Positions 10,098 to 18,306 of a DNA stretch of 64,000 nucleotides are shown piece after piece. The stretch covers positions 1-64,000 of the forward strand of contig NZ_LNQB01000066.1 in assembly GCF_001651875.1 (NCBI RefSeq), read 5' to 3'. The DNA comes from Sinorhizobium saheli (GTDB lineage: Bacteria > Pseudomonadota > Alphaproteobacteria > Rhizobiales > Rhizobiaceae). The notes under the pieces are model-generated. The model worked only from the letters and a program-made list of their open reading frames with translations. It ran no database searches and had not been told where the DNA came from. Positions within the stretch are counted from its first letter, which is position 1; every line of letters begins with the position of its first letter. The position numbers were made by a program, and so were the translations under genes.

Positions 10098-11900
10098 TTG
10101 AACGCCAAGGATAGAAACCACCGCGCAGTCGATTCCGAAACGATCACCGGAATCCTGCGGCGCGTCATCGCCGAAAACGGCCGCGACCACATCCGGGGCT
10201 ATGCCTTTGCCATCGGGTGCCTCGTGGTGGTGGCGGCAACCACGGGCTTCACCGCCTGGATCATGGAAACCGTGATCAACGAGGCCTTCGCCAACAGGCG
10301 CGCCGACATCGTATTGCTGATCTGCGTCTCGATCTTCGCCGCCTTCGTTTTGAGGGGCCTTGCGACCTACGGCCAGGCGGTCGCCCTTTCCAAGATCGGC
10401 AACAACATCGTCGCCCGTTACCAGCGGCGGCTTTACGCGCATCTGATGGCGCTCAGCGTCGGCTATTTCCACGAGCAGCGCTCGGCCCAGCTCGCCGCCA
10501 AGATCAGCCAGAACGTCGGCGGCATCCGCGACGTGCTCAACATGACGGTGACGTCGATCGCGCGTGATTTCCTGACGCTCCTCGGCCTGATCGGCGTCAT
10601 GTTCAGCAAGGACTGGCTGCTGTCGCTGATCGTCTTCTTCGTCGCGCCGCCGCTGCTCCTCGGCCTGCGCTACATCTCGAAGCGCCTGCGCCTGGCAACG
10701 CGCGAGGCGGTCGAGGTGAACAGCCGCGTGCTCGGCGCGATGCAGGAGACCATCCAGGGGATCACCATCGTCAAGGCCTTCACCATGGAGGACGAGCTGC
10801 GCCGCAAGGTGGAGGCGATCATCGAGCGCGCCGAGAACCGCGCCAACCGCATCGCCCGGCTGAGCGAACGCACCGCGCCGATGACCGAGACCTTCGCGGG
10901 ACTGGCGATCTCCAGCGTGCTTGCCTATGCCGCCTTCCGCACGATCTACAGCAACGTGCCGCCGGGCGCCTTCTTCGCCTTCGTGACCGCGCTGCTGATG
11001 GCCTATGACCCGGCGCGGCGCCTGGCGCGCCTGCAGGTGTCGCTCGAGCGCGCCGTCGTCAACGCCCGCATGATCTACGAGATCCTCGACACGGTGCCGC
11101 ATCAGCGCGACCGTCCGGACGCCACCCAGCTGAAGCTCGGCGAGGCGACGGTCGAGCTCCGCGACGTGCGCTTCGCCTACGGCAACGGCGACGAAATCCT
11201 CAAGGGGGTGAGCTTCCGTGCCGAGGGCGGCAAGACGACGGCGCTCGTCGGCCCCTCCGGCGCCGGCAAGTCCACGATCATCAGCCTCATACCGCGCTTC
11301 TACGATCCGAGTTCGGGAGAAATCCTGATCGACGGCCAGAACATCGCCGGCGTCACCAAGCACTCGCTGCGCAACGGCCTCGCCTATGTGTCGCAGCAGC
11401 CCTATCTGTTCGAGGGTTCGATCCGCGACAATATCCGCTATGGCCGGCCGGAGGCGACCGATGCGGAAATCGAGGAAGCGGCGCGCCTTGCCTATGCCCA
11501 TGATTTCATCCTGGCGCAGCCGCAGGGCTACGACACGCCGGTCGGCGAGCATGGCATCACGCTTTCGGGCGGTCAGCGCCAGCGCCTGTCGATCGCCCGC
11601 GCGCTCGTCCGCAATGCGCCGATCCTGCTTCTCGACGAGGCGACCTCGGCGCTCGACACCGAATCGGAAGCCGCCGTCCAGAAGGCGCTCGAACAGGCGA
11701 TGAGCGGCCGCACCGTCATCGTCATCGCCCACCGGCTTTCCACCGTCGTCAGCGCCGACAAGATCGTCGTGATGAAGGAGGGCACCGTCGTCGAGGAGGG
11801 CACGCATGACGAGCTTGCGCGGCGACCCGACGGTCTCTACGCTCGCCTCCACAATCTCCAGGGCAGCGCGGACGTGACCGCTGACGCCGAAATCCTGTAA
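10098..11900 (+). CDS. MsbA-like ABC exporter (fused membrane and ATPase domains)
   Basis: This 600-residue half-transporter has an N-terminal six-helix exporter domain (about residues 30-325) and a C-terminal ATPase domain. The ATPase domain has Walker A GPSGAGKST near 386-394, LSGGQRQR near 488, Walker B ILLLDEATSALD and the H-loop IAHRLST. It resembles the MsbA/multidrug exporter group, so a lipid or drug substrate is plausible, but the substrate cannot be read from the sequence. The assigned start is a TTG without a convincing ribosome site, and the true N-terminus may differ by a few codons. dapB follows after 18 bp, so the two are probably co-transcribed. Confidence 0.85.
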   Translation: MNAKDRNHRAVDSETITGILRRVIAENGRDHIRGYAFAIGCLVVVAATTGFTAWIMETVINEAFANRRADIVLLICVSIFAAFVLRGLATYGQAVALSKIGNNIVARYQRRLYAHLMALSVGYFHEQRSAQLAAKISQNVGGIRDVLNMTVTSIARDFLTLLGLIGVMFSKDWLLSLIVFFVAPPLLLGLRYISKRLRLATREAVEVNSRVLGAMQETIQGITIVKAFTMEDELRRKVEAIIERAENRANRIARLSERTAPMTETFAGLAISSVLAYAAFRTIYSNVPPGAFFAFVTALLMAYDPARRLARLQVSLERAVVNARMIYEILDTVPHQRDRPDATQLKLGEATVELRDVRFAYGNGDEILKGVSFRAEGGKTTALVGPSGAGKSTIISLIPRFYDPSSGEILIDGQNIAGVTKHSLRNGLAYVSQQPYLFEGSIRDNIRYGRPEATDAEIEEAARLAYAHDFILAQPQGYDTPVGEHGITLSGGQRQRLSIARALVRNAPILLLDEATSALDTESEAAVQKALEQAMSGRTVIVIAHRLSTVVSADKIVVMKEGTVVEEGTHDELARRPDGLYARLHNLQGSADVTADAEIL

Positions 11901-11918
11901 GAACGAGGAATTGCGAGG

Positions 11919-12737
11919 ATGAGCGAAACGGACATGAAGCTCGTGGTGGTCGGTGCGGCCGGTCGGATGGGCCAGACGCTGATCAGGACCATCCACGGCA
12001 TGGCCGGCGTACGCCTCCACGCCGCGGTCGGGCGGCCCGGTTCGCCCTTCATCGGCCGCGACGCCGGTGACCTCGCCGGTCTTGGACCGATCGGCGTTCC
12101 CGTCACCGACAAGCCGCTCGAAGCCTTCCTGGATGCAGAGGGCGTGCTCGATTTCACCTCGCCGGCAAGCTCGGTCGAATTCGCCGGCCTTGCCGCACAG
12201 GCGCGCATCGTCCACGTCGTCGGTAGCACCGGGTGGTCGGCGGACGAAGAGGCGAAGATCCTGGCCGCCGCCCGCCATGCCCGCATCGTCAAGTCGGGCA
12301 ATATGAGCCTCGGCGTCAACCTGCTCGGCGTTCTGGCGGAAAAGGCGGCGCGCGCGCTGCCGGCCGCCGGCTGGGACATCGAGATCCTGGAAATGCACCA
12401 CAAGCACAAGGTCGACGCGCCCTCCGGCACGGCGCTGCTCCTCGGCGAGGCGGCGGCGAAGGGCCGCGGCATCGAACTTGCCGCCCATTCCGTGCGGGTG
12501 CGCGACGGCCATACCGGCGCGCGCCCCGAAGGGGCGATCGGCTTTGCGACGCTGCGCGGCGGCTCGGTCATCGGCGAGCACTCGGTGATGCTCGCGGGCG
12601 AGGGCGAGACAGTGACGCTCTCGCACAGCGCCACCGACCGCTCGATCTTCGCGCGCGGCGCCGTCGCCGCAGCCCTCTGGGGCCGCGGCCAGAAGCCGGG
12701 CTTCTACTCCATGCTCGATGTTCTCGGGCTCAACTGA
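11919..12737 (+). CDS. dapB: 4-hydroxy-tetrahydrodipicolinate reductase
   Basis: DapB reduces 4-hydroxy-tetrahydrodipicolinate with NAD(P)H in the lysine and diaminopimelate pathway. The 272 residues show the nucleotide-binding GAAGRMGQ at 13-20, the STGW-type loop, and the catalytic and substrate motif [15 protein letters not shown] at about 157-171. [19 protein letters not shown] and the C-terminal [10 protein letters not shown] complete the family signature. The ribosome site GCGAGG lies close to the ATG. It is 18 bp after the ABC exporter and 27 bp before gpmA, so an exporter-dapB-gpmA transcription unit is likely. Confidence 0.96.
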   Translation: MSETDMKLVVVGAAGRMGQTLIRTIHGMAGVRLHAAVGRPGSPFIGRDAGDLAGLGPIGVPVTDKPLEAFLDAEGVLDFTSPASSVEFAGLAAQARIVHVVGSTGWSADEEAKILAAARHARIVKSGNMSLGVNLLGVLAEKAARALPAAGWDIEILEMHHKHKVDAPSGTALLLGEAAAKGRGIELAAHSVRVRDGHTGARPEGAIGFATLRGGSVIGEHSVMLAGEGETVTLSHSATDRSIFARGAVAAALWGRGQKPGFYSMLDVLGLN

Positions 12738-12764
12738 CACGTAAAACTTCAAGAGGAAATCGAA

Positions 12765-13400
12765 ATGAGCGGCACCCTCGTCCTCGTCCGGCACGGCCAG
12801 AGCGAATGGAACCTGAAGAACCTCTTCACCGGCTGGCGCGACCCCGACCTTACCGAACTCGGCATCGAAGAGGCGAAGGCCGGCGGCAAGGCGCTCGCCG
12901 AATACGGCATCAAGTTCGACATCGCCTTCACCTCCGCCCTTGTGCGCGCCCAGCGCACCTGCCAGCTCGTGCTCGATGCCGTCGGCCAGTCCTCGCTGGC
13001 GACGATCCGTGATGAGGCGCTCAACGAGCGCGACTACGGCGACCTCTCCGGTCTCAACAAGGACGATGCCCGGGCGAAATGGGGCGAGGAGCAGGTCCAT
13101 GTCTGGCGCCGCTCCTATGATGTGCCGCCGCCCGGCGGCGAAAGCCTGCGCGACACCGGCGCGCGCGTCTGGCCCTATTATCTCACCGACATCCTGCCGC
13201 GCGTGCTCTCCGGCGAGAAGGTTCTGGTCGCCGCCCACGGCAATTCGCTGCGCTCGCTCGTCATGGTGCTCGACCGCCTGACCAAGGAGCAGATCCTCAA
13301 GCTCAACCTCGCGACCGGCGTGCCGATGGTCTACAAGCTGAACGCGGATTCGACGGTCGCCTCGAAGGAAGTGCTCGGCGACATGTCGGCCGCGCATTGA
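12765..13400 (+). CDS. gpmA: 2,3-bisphosphoglycerate-dependent phosphoglycerate mutase
   Basis: This glycolytic enzyme interconverts 3- and 2-phosphoglycerate through a phosphohistidine. The 211 residues carry the phosphate-accepting [10 protein letters not shown] motif (His10), [12 protein letters not shown], the [12 protein letters not shown] segment and the second histidine in AAHGNSLR. It is shorter than E. coli GpmA (250 residues) because it lacks part of an internal insertion, which is usual in rhizobia. It is preceded by an AGAGGAAA ribosome site and is probably co-transcribed with dapB. A GC-rich palindromic repeat follows. Confidence 0.96.
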   Translation: MSGTLVLVRHGQSEWNLKNLFTGWRDPDLTELGIEEAKAGGKALAEYGIKFDIAFTSALVRAQRTCQLVLDAVGQSSLATIRDEALNERDYGDLSGLNKDDARAKWGEEQVHVWRRSYDVPPPGGESLRDTGARVWPYYLTDILPRVLSGEKVLVAAHGNSLRSLVMVLDRLTKEQILKLNLATGVPMVYKLNADSTVASKEVLGDMSAAH

Positions 13401-13431
13401 GTCGACGAAACTCTATGAGGGTCGAGGGATC

Positions 13432-13586
13432 ACCCCTCCCCAACCCCTCCCCACAAGGGGGAGGGGCTTGGCCGCGGCGCCGTCTCGCCTGATCCGACAT
13501 CTCGGCAATTGGCGACGGCTCGGTTCAGGTGGGGAGGGTGCAGCACGGGAGTCCCTCCCCCTTGTGGGGAGGGGTTGGGGAGGGGT
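13432..13586. repeat. 34-bp perfect inverted repeats, GC-rich palindromic element
   Basis: Bases 13432-13465 and 13553-13586 are perfect reverse complements over 34 bases, separated by 87 bases. Each arm is itself a near-palindrome, CCCCTCCCC and GGGGGAGGGG around ACAA. The element fills the gap between the convergent gpmA and Ada-like genes and could serve as a bidirectional transcription barrier. A degenerate relative lies at 20128-20177. Confidence 0.8.
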
Positions 13587-13640
13587 AGCAACCGTCCCCA
13601 GGTTGCGCCCGGCTGCGAGGAGGCGGTCATTGCGGCTTTC

Positions 13641-14513
13641 TCACGCCTTCCCCGCTTCCCAGCCGAGGATCGCGCGTTTGCGCGTCAAACCCCAGTGATA
13701 GCCCGTCAGGTCGCCGCTCTTGCCGAGGGCGCGGTGGCAGGGGACGACGAAGGAGATCGGGTTGCGCCCGACCGCCGCGCCGACGGCGCGCGAGGCCGTC
13801 GGCTGGCCGATCTCTTCGGCGATCCTCGAATAGGTCGTGGCCTTGCCGAGGGGCACGTGGAGCAGCGCCTGCCAGACCCGGACCTGGAAATCCGAGCCGA
13901 TCAGGAAGATCCTCAGCGGTTCCTCCGCCGACCAGCGGTCCGGGTCGAAGATGCGGGCGGCGTAGCGCGCCGTCGCGGCGCTGTCCTCCACGTAAAGCGC
14001 GTTCGGCCAGCGGCCGGCCATGTCCTCGAAGCTCGCGCGCTCTTCGCCCGGATCGGCGAAGGCGAGGCCGGCGAGGCCGCGATCGGTCACCATGACCAGC
14101 GCCGTGCCGAAGGGCGAAGGATGGAAGCCGTAGCGGATGGTGAGGCCGGCGCCGCGCGCCTTCCATTCGCCGGGCGACATCGCCTCGTGGGTGACGAAAA
14201 GGTCGTGCAGTCGTCCGGGGCCAGACAATCCGACCTCGATGCTCGTCTCGAGCAACGGCATGTCCTCCTGGCGCAGCAGCCGCTTGGCATGGTCGAGCGT
14301 CACCGCCTGCAGGAACGCCTTGGGCGAAAGTCCCGCCCAGCGGGTGAAGACCTTCTGCAATTGCGTCGGCGGCTGGCCGAGCCGCCTGGCGAGCGCCTCG
14401 AGCGACGGCTGGTCGCGATAGTTCTCGGTGAGCGCCTCGATCACGCACCTGACGGTGTCGTAATCGGTGCCTTTCGGGGTGATGTCGGTCTGAATGGATG
14501 TAGCGACGTTCAT
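13641..14513 (-). CDS. Ada-like methylated-DNA--protein-cysteine methyltransferase with AraC-type HTH
   Basis: This 290-residue protein has an AraC-type helix-turn-helix region (about 20-115) followed by an O6-methylguanine-DNA methyltransferase domain with the active-site PCHR (Cys259). It repairs O6-alkylguanine by transferring the alkyl group to this cysteine. It lacks the N-terminal zinc-binding domain of E. coli Ada, which senses methyl phosphotriesters. The start at 14513 is chosen because GAGGAG stands six bases before that ATG; the ATG at 14519 would touch the ribosome site. The gene converges with gpmA across the palindromic element. Confidence 0.88.
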   Translation of the reverse strand: MNVATSIQTDITPKGTDYDTVRCVIEALTENYRDQPSLEALARRLGQPPTQLQKVFTRWAGLSPKAFLQAVTLDHAKRLLRQEDMPLLETSIEVGLSGPGRLHDLFVTHEAMSPGEWKARGAGLTIRYGFHPSPFGTALVMVTDRGLAGLAFADPGEERASFEDMAGRWPNALYVEDSAATARYAARIFDPDRWSAEEPLRIFLIGSDFQVRVWQALLHVPLGKATTYSRIAEEIGQPTASRAVGAAVGRNPISFVVPCHRALGKSGDLTGYHWGLTRKRAILGWEAGKA

Positions 14514-14595
14514 GATCATCTCCTCATGCCCGAGATAATCATGCGCCGGTCCTGATAACCACCCGATTCTTGTCGACGAACCGGGAGGCGAGGGC

Positions 14596-15093
14596 TCAGC
14601 GCGATCGTGCGGTCGCGAGTGCCCGGGCAAAGGCGGCGGCGAAGGTCTCGCGGTCGTCGTAGTTGAGAAACGAGCCGATCTCGGTGTGGCCGCCGCCGCC
14701 GCTGATCCGCATCGAGACGATGCCGATCTCCTGGTGGCGCCTGATGCTGAAGCGCGCCCAGAAGGGATTGAAGCGATGCTCGATCATTCGTCCCGACGGC
14801 GCGAACTTCTTCACCGACACGTCGGTGCGCGAAACGCTGACCTCCTCGCGGGCGCGGCCCGCCTGGTAGTTGAGCCAGAAGGCGCCGACGAGCAGGACGA
14901 AATCGATCCCGAAGAAGAACACGATCGGCCAGGCGCCGATCACCAGGAAAACGAAGATGTGCACGAGGCTCAGCGCGCCGGCGATCAGGAGCAGGATCCT
15001 GAAGCCCCTCCACCCGAGCGAACGGTAGGGCGTGAGTTCGGCCGCGAAGATCGGCTCGTCGTTGATGGTTGGCTCGGCGTTGCCTTCGGTCAT
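14596..15093 (-). CDS. DUF2244 membrane protein
   Basis: This 165-residue protein has two adjacent membrane helices (about residues 30-75, LLLIAGALSLVHIFVFLVIGAW and VFFFGIDFVLLVGAFW) flanked by soluble segments. The C-terminal part, with FARALATA near the end, matches the DUF2244 family common in alphaproteobacteria; its function is not known. Its start codon lies only 22 bp from the divergent nth start, so their promoters must overlap the opposite coding sequences. It is downstream-adjacent to the Ada-like gene with the same orientation and an 82-bp gap. Confidence 0.82.
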   Translation of the reverse strand: MTEGNAEPTINDEPIFAAELTPYRSLGWRGFRILLLIAGALSLVHIFVFLVIGAWPIVFFFGIDFVLLVGAFWLNYQAGRAREEVSVSRTDVSVKKFAPSGRMIEHRFNPFWARFSIRRHQEIGIVSMRISGGGGHTEIGSFLNYDDRETFAAAFARALATARSR

Positions 15094-15115
15094 GACCCAT
15101 GACTATAGATGCGGC

Positions 15116-15871
15116 ATGAAAAACGTGAAACTCAAATCGCTGCCGGGATCGTCGAAACCGAAGGCTGCCGCGAAGCGCAGCGCCTACGGCCCTGCCGAGG
15201 TAGAGGAGATTTTCCGCCGCTTCTCCGTGCAGCGGCCGGAGCCGAGGGGCGAGCTCGAGCACGTCAATCCGTTCACGCTGGTGGTCGCGGTCGCGCTTTC
15301 GGCACAGGCGACCGATGTCGGCGTCAACAAGGCGACGCGGCCGCTCTTTGCCGTCGCCGACACGCCGGAAAAGATGCTGGCGCTCGGCGAGGACAGGCTT
15401 CGCGACTTTATCAAGACGATCGGCCTTTATCGCAACAAGGCGAAGAACGTCATCGCGCTGTCCGAGAAGCTGATCACCGACTTCGGCGGCGAGGTGCCGC
15501 GCACGCGCGAGGAGCTGATGACGCTTCCGGGCGTCGGGCGGAAGACCGCCAACGTCGTCCTGCAGATGGCCTTCGGCCAGGCGGCGATCGCCGTCGACAC
15601 GCATATCTTCCGCATCGCCAACCGCATCCGGCTCGCGCCCGGGAAGACACCGGACGAGGTCGAGGCGAAGCTGATGCGCGTCATCCCGAAGCACTATCTC
15701 TATCATGCCCATCATTGGCTGATCCTGCATGGCCGCTACGTGTGCAAGGCGCGCCGGCCGGAATGCGAGCGCTGCGTCATCGCCGACCTCTGCAAATCGC
15801 CGGAGAAAACCTGCGACATTCCGGCGCCGCTCGTCGAATTGCCGCCGCAGGTCGTTCCGGTGGCCGGCTAG
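15116..15871 (+). CDS. nth: Endonuclease III
   Basis: This 251-residue base-excision-repair glycosylase and AP lyase acts on oxidised pyrimidines. The helix-hairpin-helix motif LPGVGRKTANVV contains the catalytic Lys143, and the catalytic Asp161 is in VDTHIFRIANR. The [4Fe-4S] cluster ligands are Cys210, Cys217, Cys220 and Cys226 with the canonical C-x6-C-x2-C-x5-C spacing. About 20 extra Lys/Ser-rich residues precede the usual E. coli start. An upstream open frame exists but overlaps the divergent DUF2244 gene, so the ATG at 15116 is preferred. Confidence 0.95.
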   Translation: MKNVKLKSLPGSSKPKAAAKRSAYGPAEVEEIFRRFSVQRPEPRGELEHVNPFTLVVAVALSAQATDVGVNKATRPLFAVADTPEKMLALGEDRLRDFIKTIGLYRNKAKNVIALSEKLITDFGGEVPRTREELMTLPGVGRKTANVVLQMAFGQAAIAVDTHIFRIANRIRLAPGKTPDEVEAKLMRVIPKHYLYHAHHWLILHGRYVCKARRPECERCVIADLCKSPEKTCDIPAPLVELPPQVVPVAG

Positions 15872-15880
15872 ACGGGTTTT

Positions 15881-15908
15881 GCAGTCGGGTGGAATCACCT
15901 GACGTCGC
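15881..15908. repeat. Dispersed intergenic repeat, hairpin module
   Basis: These 28 bases match 51961-51988 at 26 positions. The core forms a stem-loop, with CAGTCGGG pairing imperfectly with CCTGACG around a short loop. The repeat lies between the convergent nth and tetR genes. Confidence 0.65.
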
Positions 15909-15941
15909 AAAAATGCAGATGGCGCCTCGCGTGAGCGCGCT

Positions 15942-16535
15942 TCACGGAGCGATCAGGCGATCGATCAGCCTGTCTATGGCGTAGGCATAGTCGGCGCGGG
16001 CGGCGCCGGCATCGATCTCGAGTGCTGCGCGATCGAAGGCGGCCGACAACAGGAAGGCCATAGCCTTCACCGCCTTTTCCTCGAGGCGATGCGGAGCCAT
16101 GGCGGCGGTCAGTCCCTCCTCGAGCGTTCTGCGCCCATGCGCGGCGTCGATCAGCGCCATCTCGGTGACGCCGAGCACCGCCGGCCCGTCTAGCAGCAGC
16201 AGGCGCACCCTGCCCGGAACCGCCATGGCGTCGAAATAGGCGGCCGCGCCTGCGAGCAGCGCCTCATGTGGCCCAAGGTTTTCGCCCGCGGATTGTTCGA
16301 TGAGCGCCGCGACCTCGCGCGCCTCTCTGTCGATGACGGCCCGAAACAACGCCTTCTTGTCCGCGAAATGGTGATAGAGGGCGCCGCGGGTAAGGCCGAC
16401 CGCAGCGACGATCTCCGGCGTTGCCGTATCGGCATAGCCTTTCGCGACGAAAAGCGCGCGTGCCGCCTCGATGATCGCGGCCCGGGTGGCGTCGGAGCGC
16501 TCCTGGTTCGAGCGTCTGGTTTTTCCTTGTTGCAT
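15942..16535 (-). CDS. TetR-family repressor
   Basis: This 197-residue protein has an N-terminal TetR helix-turn-helix (ATRAAIIEAARALFVAKGY through GLTRGALYHHFADKKALF, about residues 15-62) and a C-terminal ligand domain. It lies head-to-head with a VOC-family gene, and two near-identical 17-bp palindromes fill the 65-bp gap; one directly abuts this gene's ATG. This suggests autoregulation and control of the VOC gene. The frame is open for 10 more codons upstream, but that extension would place coding sequence across both operators, so the ATG at 16535 is preferred. The ligand is unknown. Confidence 0.9.
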   Translation of the reverse strand: MQQGKTRRSNQERSDATRAAIIEAARALFVAKGYADTATPEIVAAVGLTRGALYHHFADKKALFRAVIDREAREVAALIEQSAGENLGPHEALLAGAAAYFDAMAVPGRVRLLLLDGPAVLGVTEMALIDAAHGRRTLEEGLTAAMAPHRLEEKAVKAMAFLLSAAFDRAALEIDAGAARADYAYAIDRLIDRLIAP

Positions 16536-16552
16536 ACATACAGCCTGTATGT
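16536..16552. promoter_or_regulatory. Palindromic operator O1 for the TetR/VOC pair
   Basis: ACATACAG-C-CTGTATGT is a perfect 17-bp palindrome with a single central base, immediately upstream of the tetR start codon. It is the probable autoregulatory site of the divergent TetR protein. Confidence 0.8.
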
Positions 16553-16561
16553 TAGTTAGGT

Positions 16562-16578
16562 ACATACAGATTGTATGT
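16562..16578. promoter_or_regulatory. Palindromic operator O2 for the TetR/VOC pair
   Basis: ACATACAG-A-TTGTATGT matches O1 except at the centre and one arm base. It starts 26 bp after the start of O1 and ends 22 bp before the VOC gene GTG. The two sites are likely bound by two TetR dimers. Confidence 0.78.
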
Positions 16579-16600
16579 TACTCAGCGACGGAGAGGAAGC

Positions 16601-17026
16601 GTGAAATCGACCAGCTATTACCCGGTCCTCACGACCGACAACGTGCCGGCGACGGCAGATTTCTACGTGAGACACCTTCGCTTCGAGCCGCTCTTCACGA
16701 GCGATTGGTACATCCACCTTCAGTCGACGGAGGACGAGCACGTGACGCTCGCCATCCTCGACTACCGGCACGAGACGGTACCGGAAGCGCAGCGGGCGCC
16801 GGTCCGCGGCGTCATCCTGAATTTCGAAGTGGAGGATCCCGACCGTATCCATGCCGAGATGCGCGCCGCGGGCCTGCCCATCCTCAAGCCCATCTGTGAC
16901 GAGGCCTTCGGCCAGCGTCATTTCATCACGGCCGATCCGAACGGCGTGCTGATCGACATCATCAAGCCGATCCCGCCGAATGCCGAGTTCGCCGCCGGCT
17001 ACGACGCGAGCGCGCTGCCGACGTGA
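16601..17026 (+). CDS. VOC-superfamily (glyoxalase/bleomycin-resistance-like) protein
   Basis: This protein of about 141 residues starts with [31 protein letters not shown], the first half of a vicinal-oxygen-chelate domain. A second beta-alpha-beta unit contains [20 protein letters not shown] and ends in [16 protein letters not shown], which supplies the typical metal-side glutamate or aspartate position. The family includes glyoxalases, dioxygenases and drug-binding proteins; the substrate is unknown. A GTG start is chosen because GAGAGGAA precedes it by two bases. Expression is probably repressed by the divergent TetR protein. Confidence 0.85.
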   Translation: MKSTSYYPVLTTDNVPATADFYVRHLRFEPLFTSDWYIHLQSTEDEHVTLAILDYRHETVPEAQRAPVRGVILNFEVEDPDRIHAEMRAAGLPILKPICDEAFGQRHFITADPNGVLIDIIKPIPPNAEFAAGYDASALPT

Positions 17027-17104
17027 TCGTCGTTCACGTCTTCCAAATGGCCGGAAAACCGCTATTAACCAATACCGGCCATTAAAGGAAACCGGACGGA
17101 GCCC

Positions 17105-18097
17105 ATGACGAAATTCGACGTACTGACGATCGGCAATGCGATCGTCGACATCATTGCGCGCTGCGATGACAGCTTTCTCACGGAAAACGGCATCATCAAG
17201 GGCGCGATGAACCTGATCGATGCGGAACGGGCGGAGCTTCTCTATGCGCGCATGGGTCCGGCGGTCGAGGCTTCCGGCGGCAGCGCCGGCAACACGGCGG
17301 CCGGCGTCGCGAACCTCGGCGGACGAGCCGCCTATTTCGGCAAGGTCGCCGACGACCAGCTCGGCGAAATCTTCACCCACGACATCCGCGCCCAGGGCGT
17401 CCACTTCCAGACGCGGCCGCTCGACGGAACGCCGCCGACGGCGCGCTCGATGATCTTCGTCACCGAGGACGGCGAGCGCTCGATGAACACCTATCTCGGC
17501 GCCTGTGTCGAGCTCGGTCCGGAGGATGTCGAGGACGACGTCGTCGCCCAGTCCAGGGTCACCTATTTCGAAGGCTATCTGTGGGACCCGCCGCGCGCCA
17601 AGGACGCGATCCGCGCGGCGGCGCATATCGCCCATCGTCATGGCCGCGAGACCGCGATGACGCTTTCCGACAGTTTCTGCGTGCACCGTTACCGCGGCGA
17701 GTTCCTCGAGCTCATGCGTTCGGGCATCGTCGACATCGTCTTCGCCAACCGGCAGGAGGCGCTCGCGCTCTATGAGACCGAGGACTTCGACCGCGCGCTC
17801 GACCTGCTTTCGAGGGATTGCAAGCTTGCCGCCGTCACGCTGAGCGAGCACGGCTCGGTCGTGGTGCGCGGCGGCGAGCGCGTGCGCGTCGGGGCGAGTG
17901 CGATCGAGCAGGTGGTCGACACCACCGGCGCCGGCGATCTCTATGCCGCCGGCTTCCTCTTCGGCTATACGGCCGGCCGCTCGCTCGAGGATTGCAGCCG
18001 TCTCGGCAACCTCGCCGCCGGCATCGTGATCGGCCAGATCGGCCCGCGCCCGCTGATATCGCTCGCCAAGGCCGCCCGCGAGGCCGGGCTCGTCTGA
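17105..18097 (+). CDS. PfkB-family sugar/adenosine kinase
   Basis: This 330-residue ATP-dependent kinase of the ribokinase/PfkB family has the substrate-side GGSAGNTAAGVANLGG motif near residue 58 and the C-terminal signature DTTGAGDLYAAGF. Asp278 at the end of DTTGAGD is the catalytic base, and G-A-G forms the anion hole. The best guess is an adenosine-kinase-like enzyme, which is how close rhizobial relatives are usually named, but nucleoside or sugar specificity is not visible. An 8-bp perfect inverted repeat (17047-17054 with 17075-17082) lies just upstream. Confidence 0.88.
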   Translation: MTKFDVLTIGNAIVDIIARCDDSFLTENGIIKGAMNLIDAERAELLYARMGPAVEASGGSAGNTAAGVANLGGRAAYFGKVADDQLGEIFTHDIRAQGVHFQTRPLDGTPPTARSMIFVTEDGERSMNTYLGACVELGPEDVEDDVVAQSRVTYFEGYLWDPPRAKDAIRAAAHIAHRHGRETAMTLSDSFCVHRYRGEFLELMRSGIVDIVFANRQEALALYETEDFDRALDLLSRDCKLAAVTLSEHGSVVVRGGERVRVGASAIEQVVDTTGAGDLYAAGFLFGYTAGRSLEDCSRLGNLAAGIVIGQIGPRPLISLAKAAREAGLV

Positions 18098-18160
18098 TGG
18101 ATTGCCCTGTGGCGCCGCTCTGCAGGCAGCGGCGGGTGGCAGGAATGCACCTGACCCTGG

Positions 18161-18251
18161 CCCTCACCCCGCACGAGAGGGGGCTGAGACGGCGCCGCTT
18201 GCCCCTTCGCCCCGCTTGCGGGGAGCAGGTGGCCGGCAGGCCGGATGAGGG
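18161..18251 (-). repeat. RIME-like mosaic palindromic repeat, copy 1
   Basis: Read on the minus strand, this element starts CCCTCATCCGGCCTGCCGGC, continues with CTCCCCGCAAGCGGGGCGAAGG and ends in GGGGTGAGGG. It closely matches the element at 45337-45448. The pattern fits the Rhizobium-specific intergenic mosaic elements (RIME). It lies between two convergent genes. Confidence 0.75.
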
Positions 18252-18306
18252 ACGGACGCGAGCGATAACCTGAAATTTTCTTGGAATTCGTCGGCCACGC
18301 GCCGCC

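Noticed and set aside
10095-13397. 1100-residue minus-strand open frame opposite the exporter, dapB and gpmA
   Set aside because: The opposite strand carries three strong gene families with conserved motifs. The frame has low-complexity composition and no domain.
13432-13586. Insertion sequence with terminal inverted repeats
   Set aside because: The centre of 87 bases is too short for a transposase and has no coding frame. No flanking target duplication is visible, so it is kept as a palindromic repeat only.
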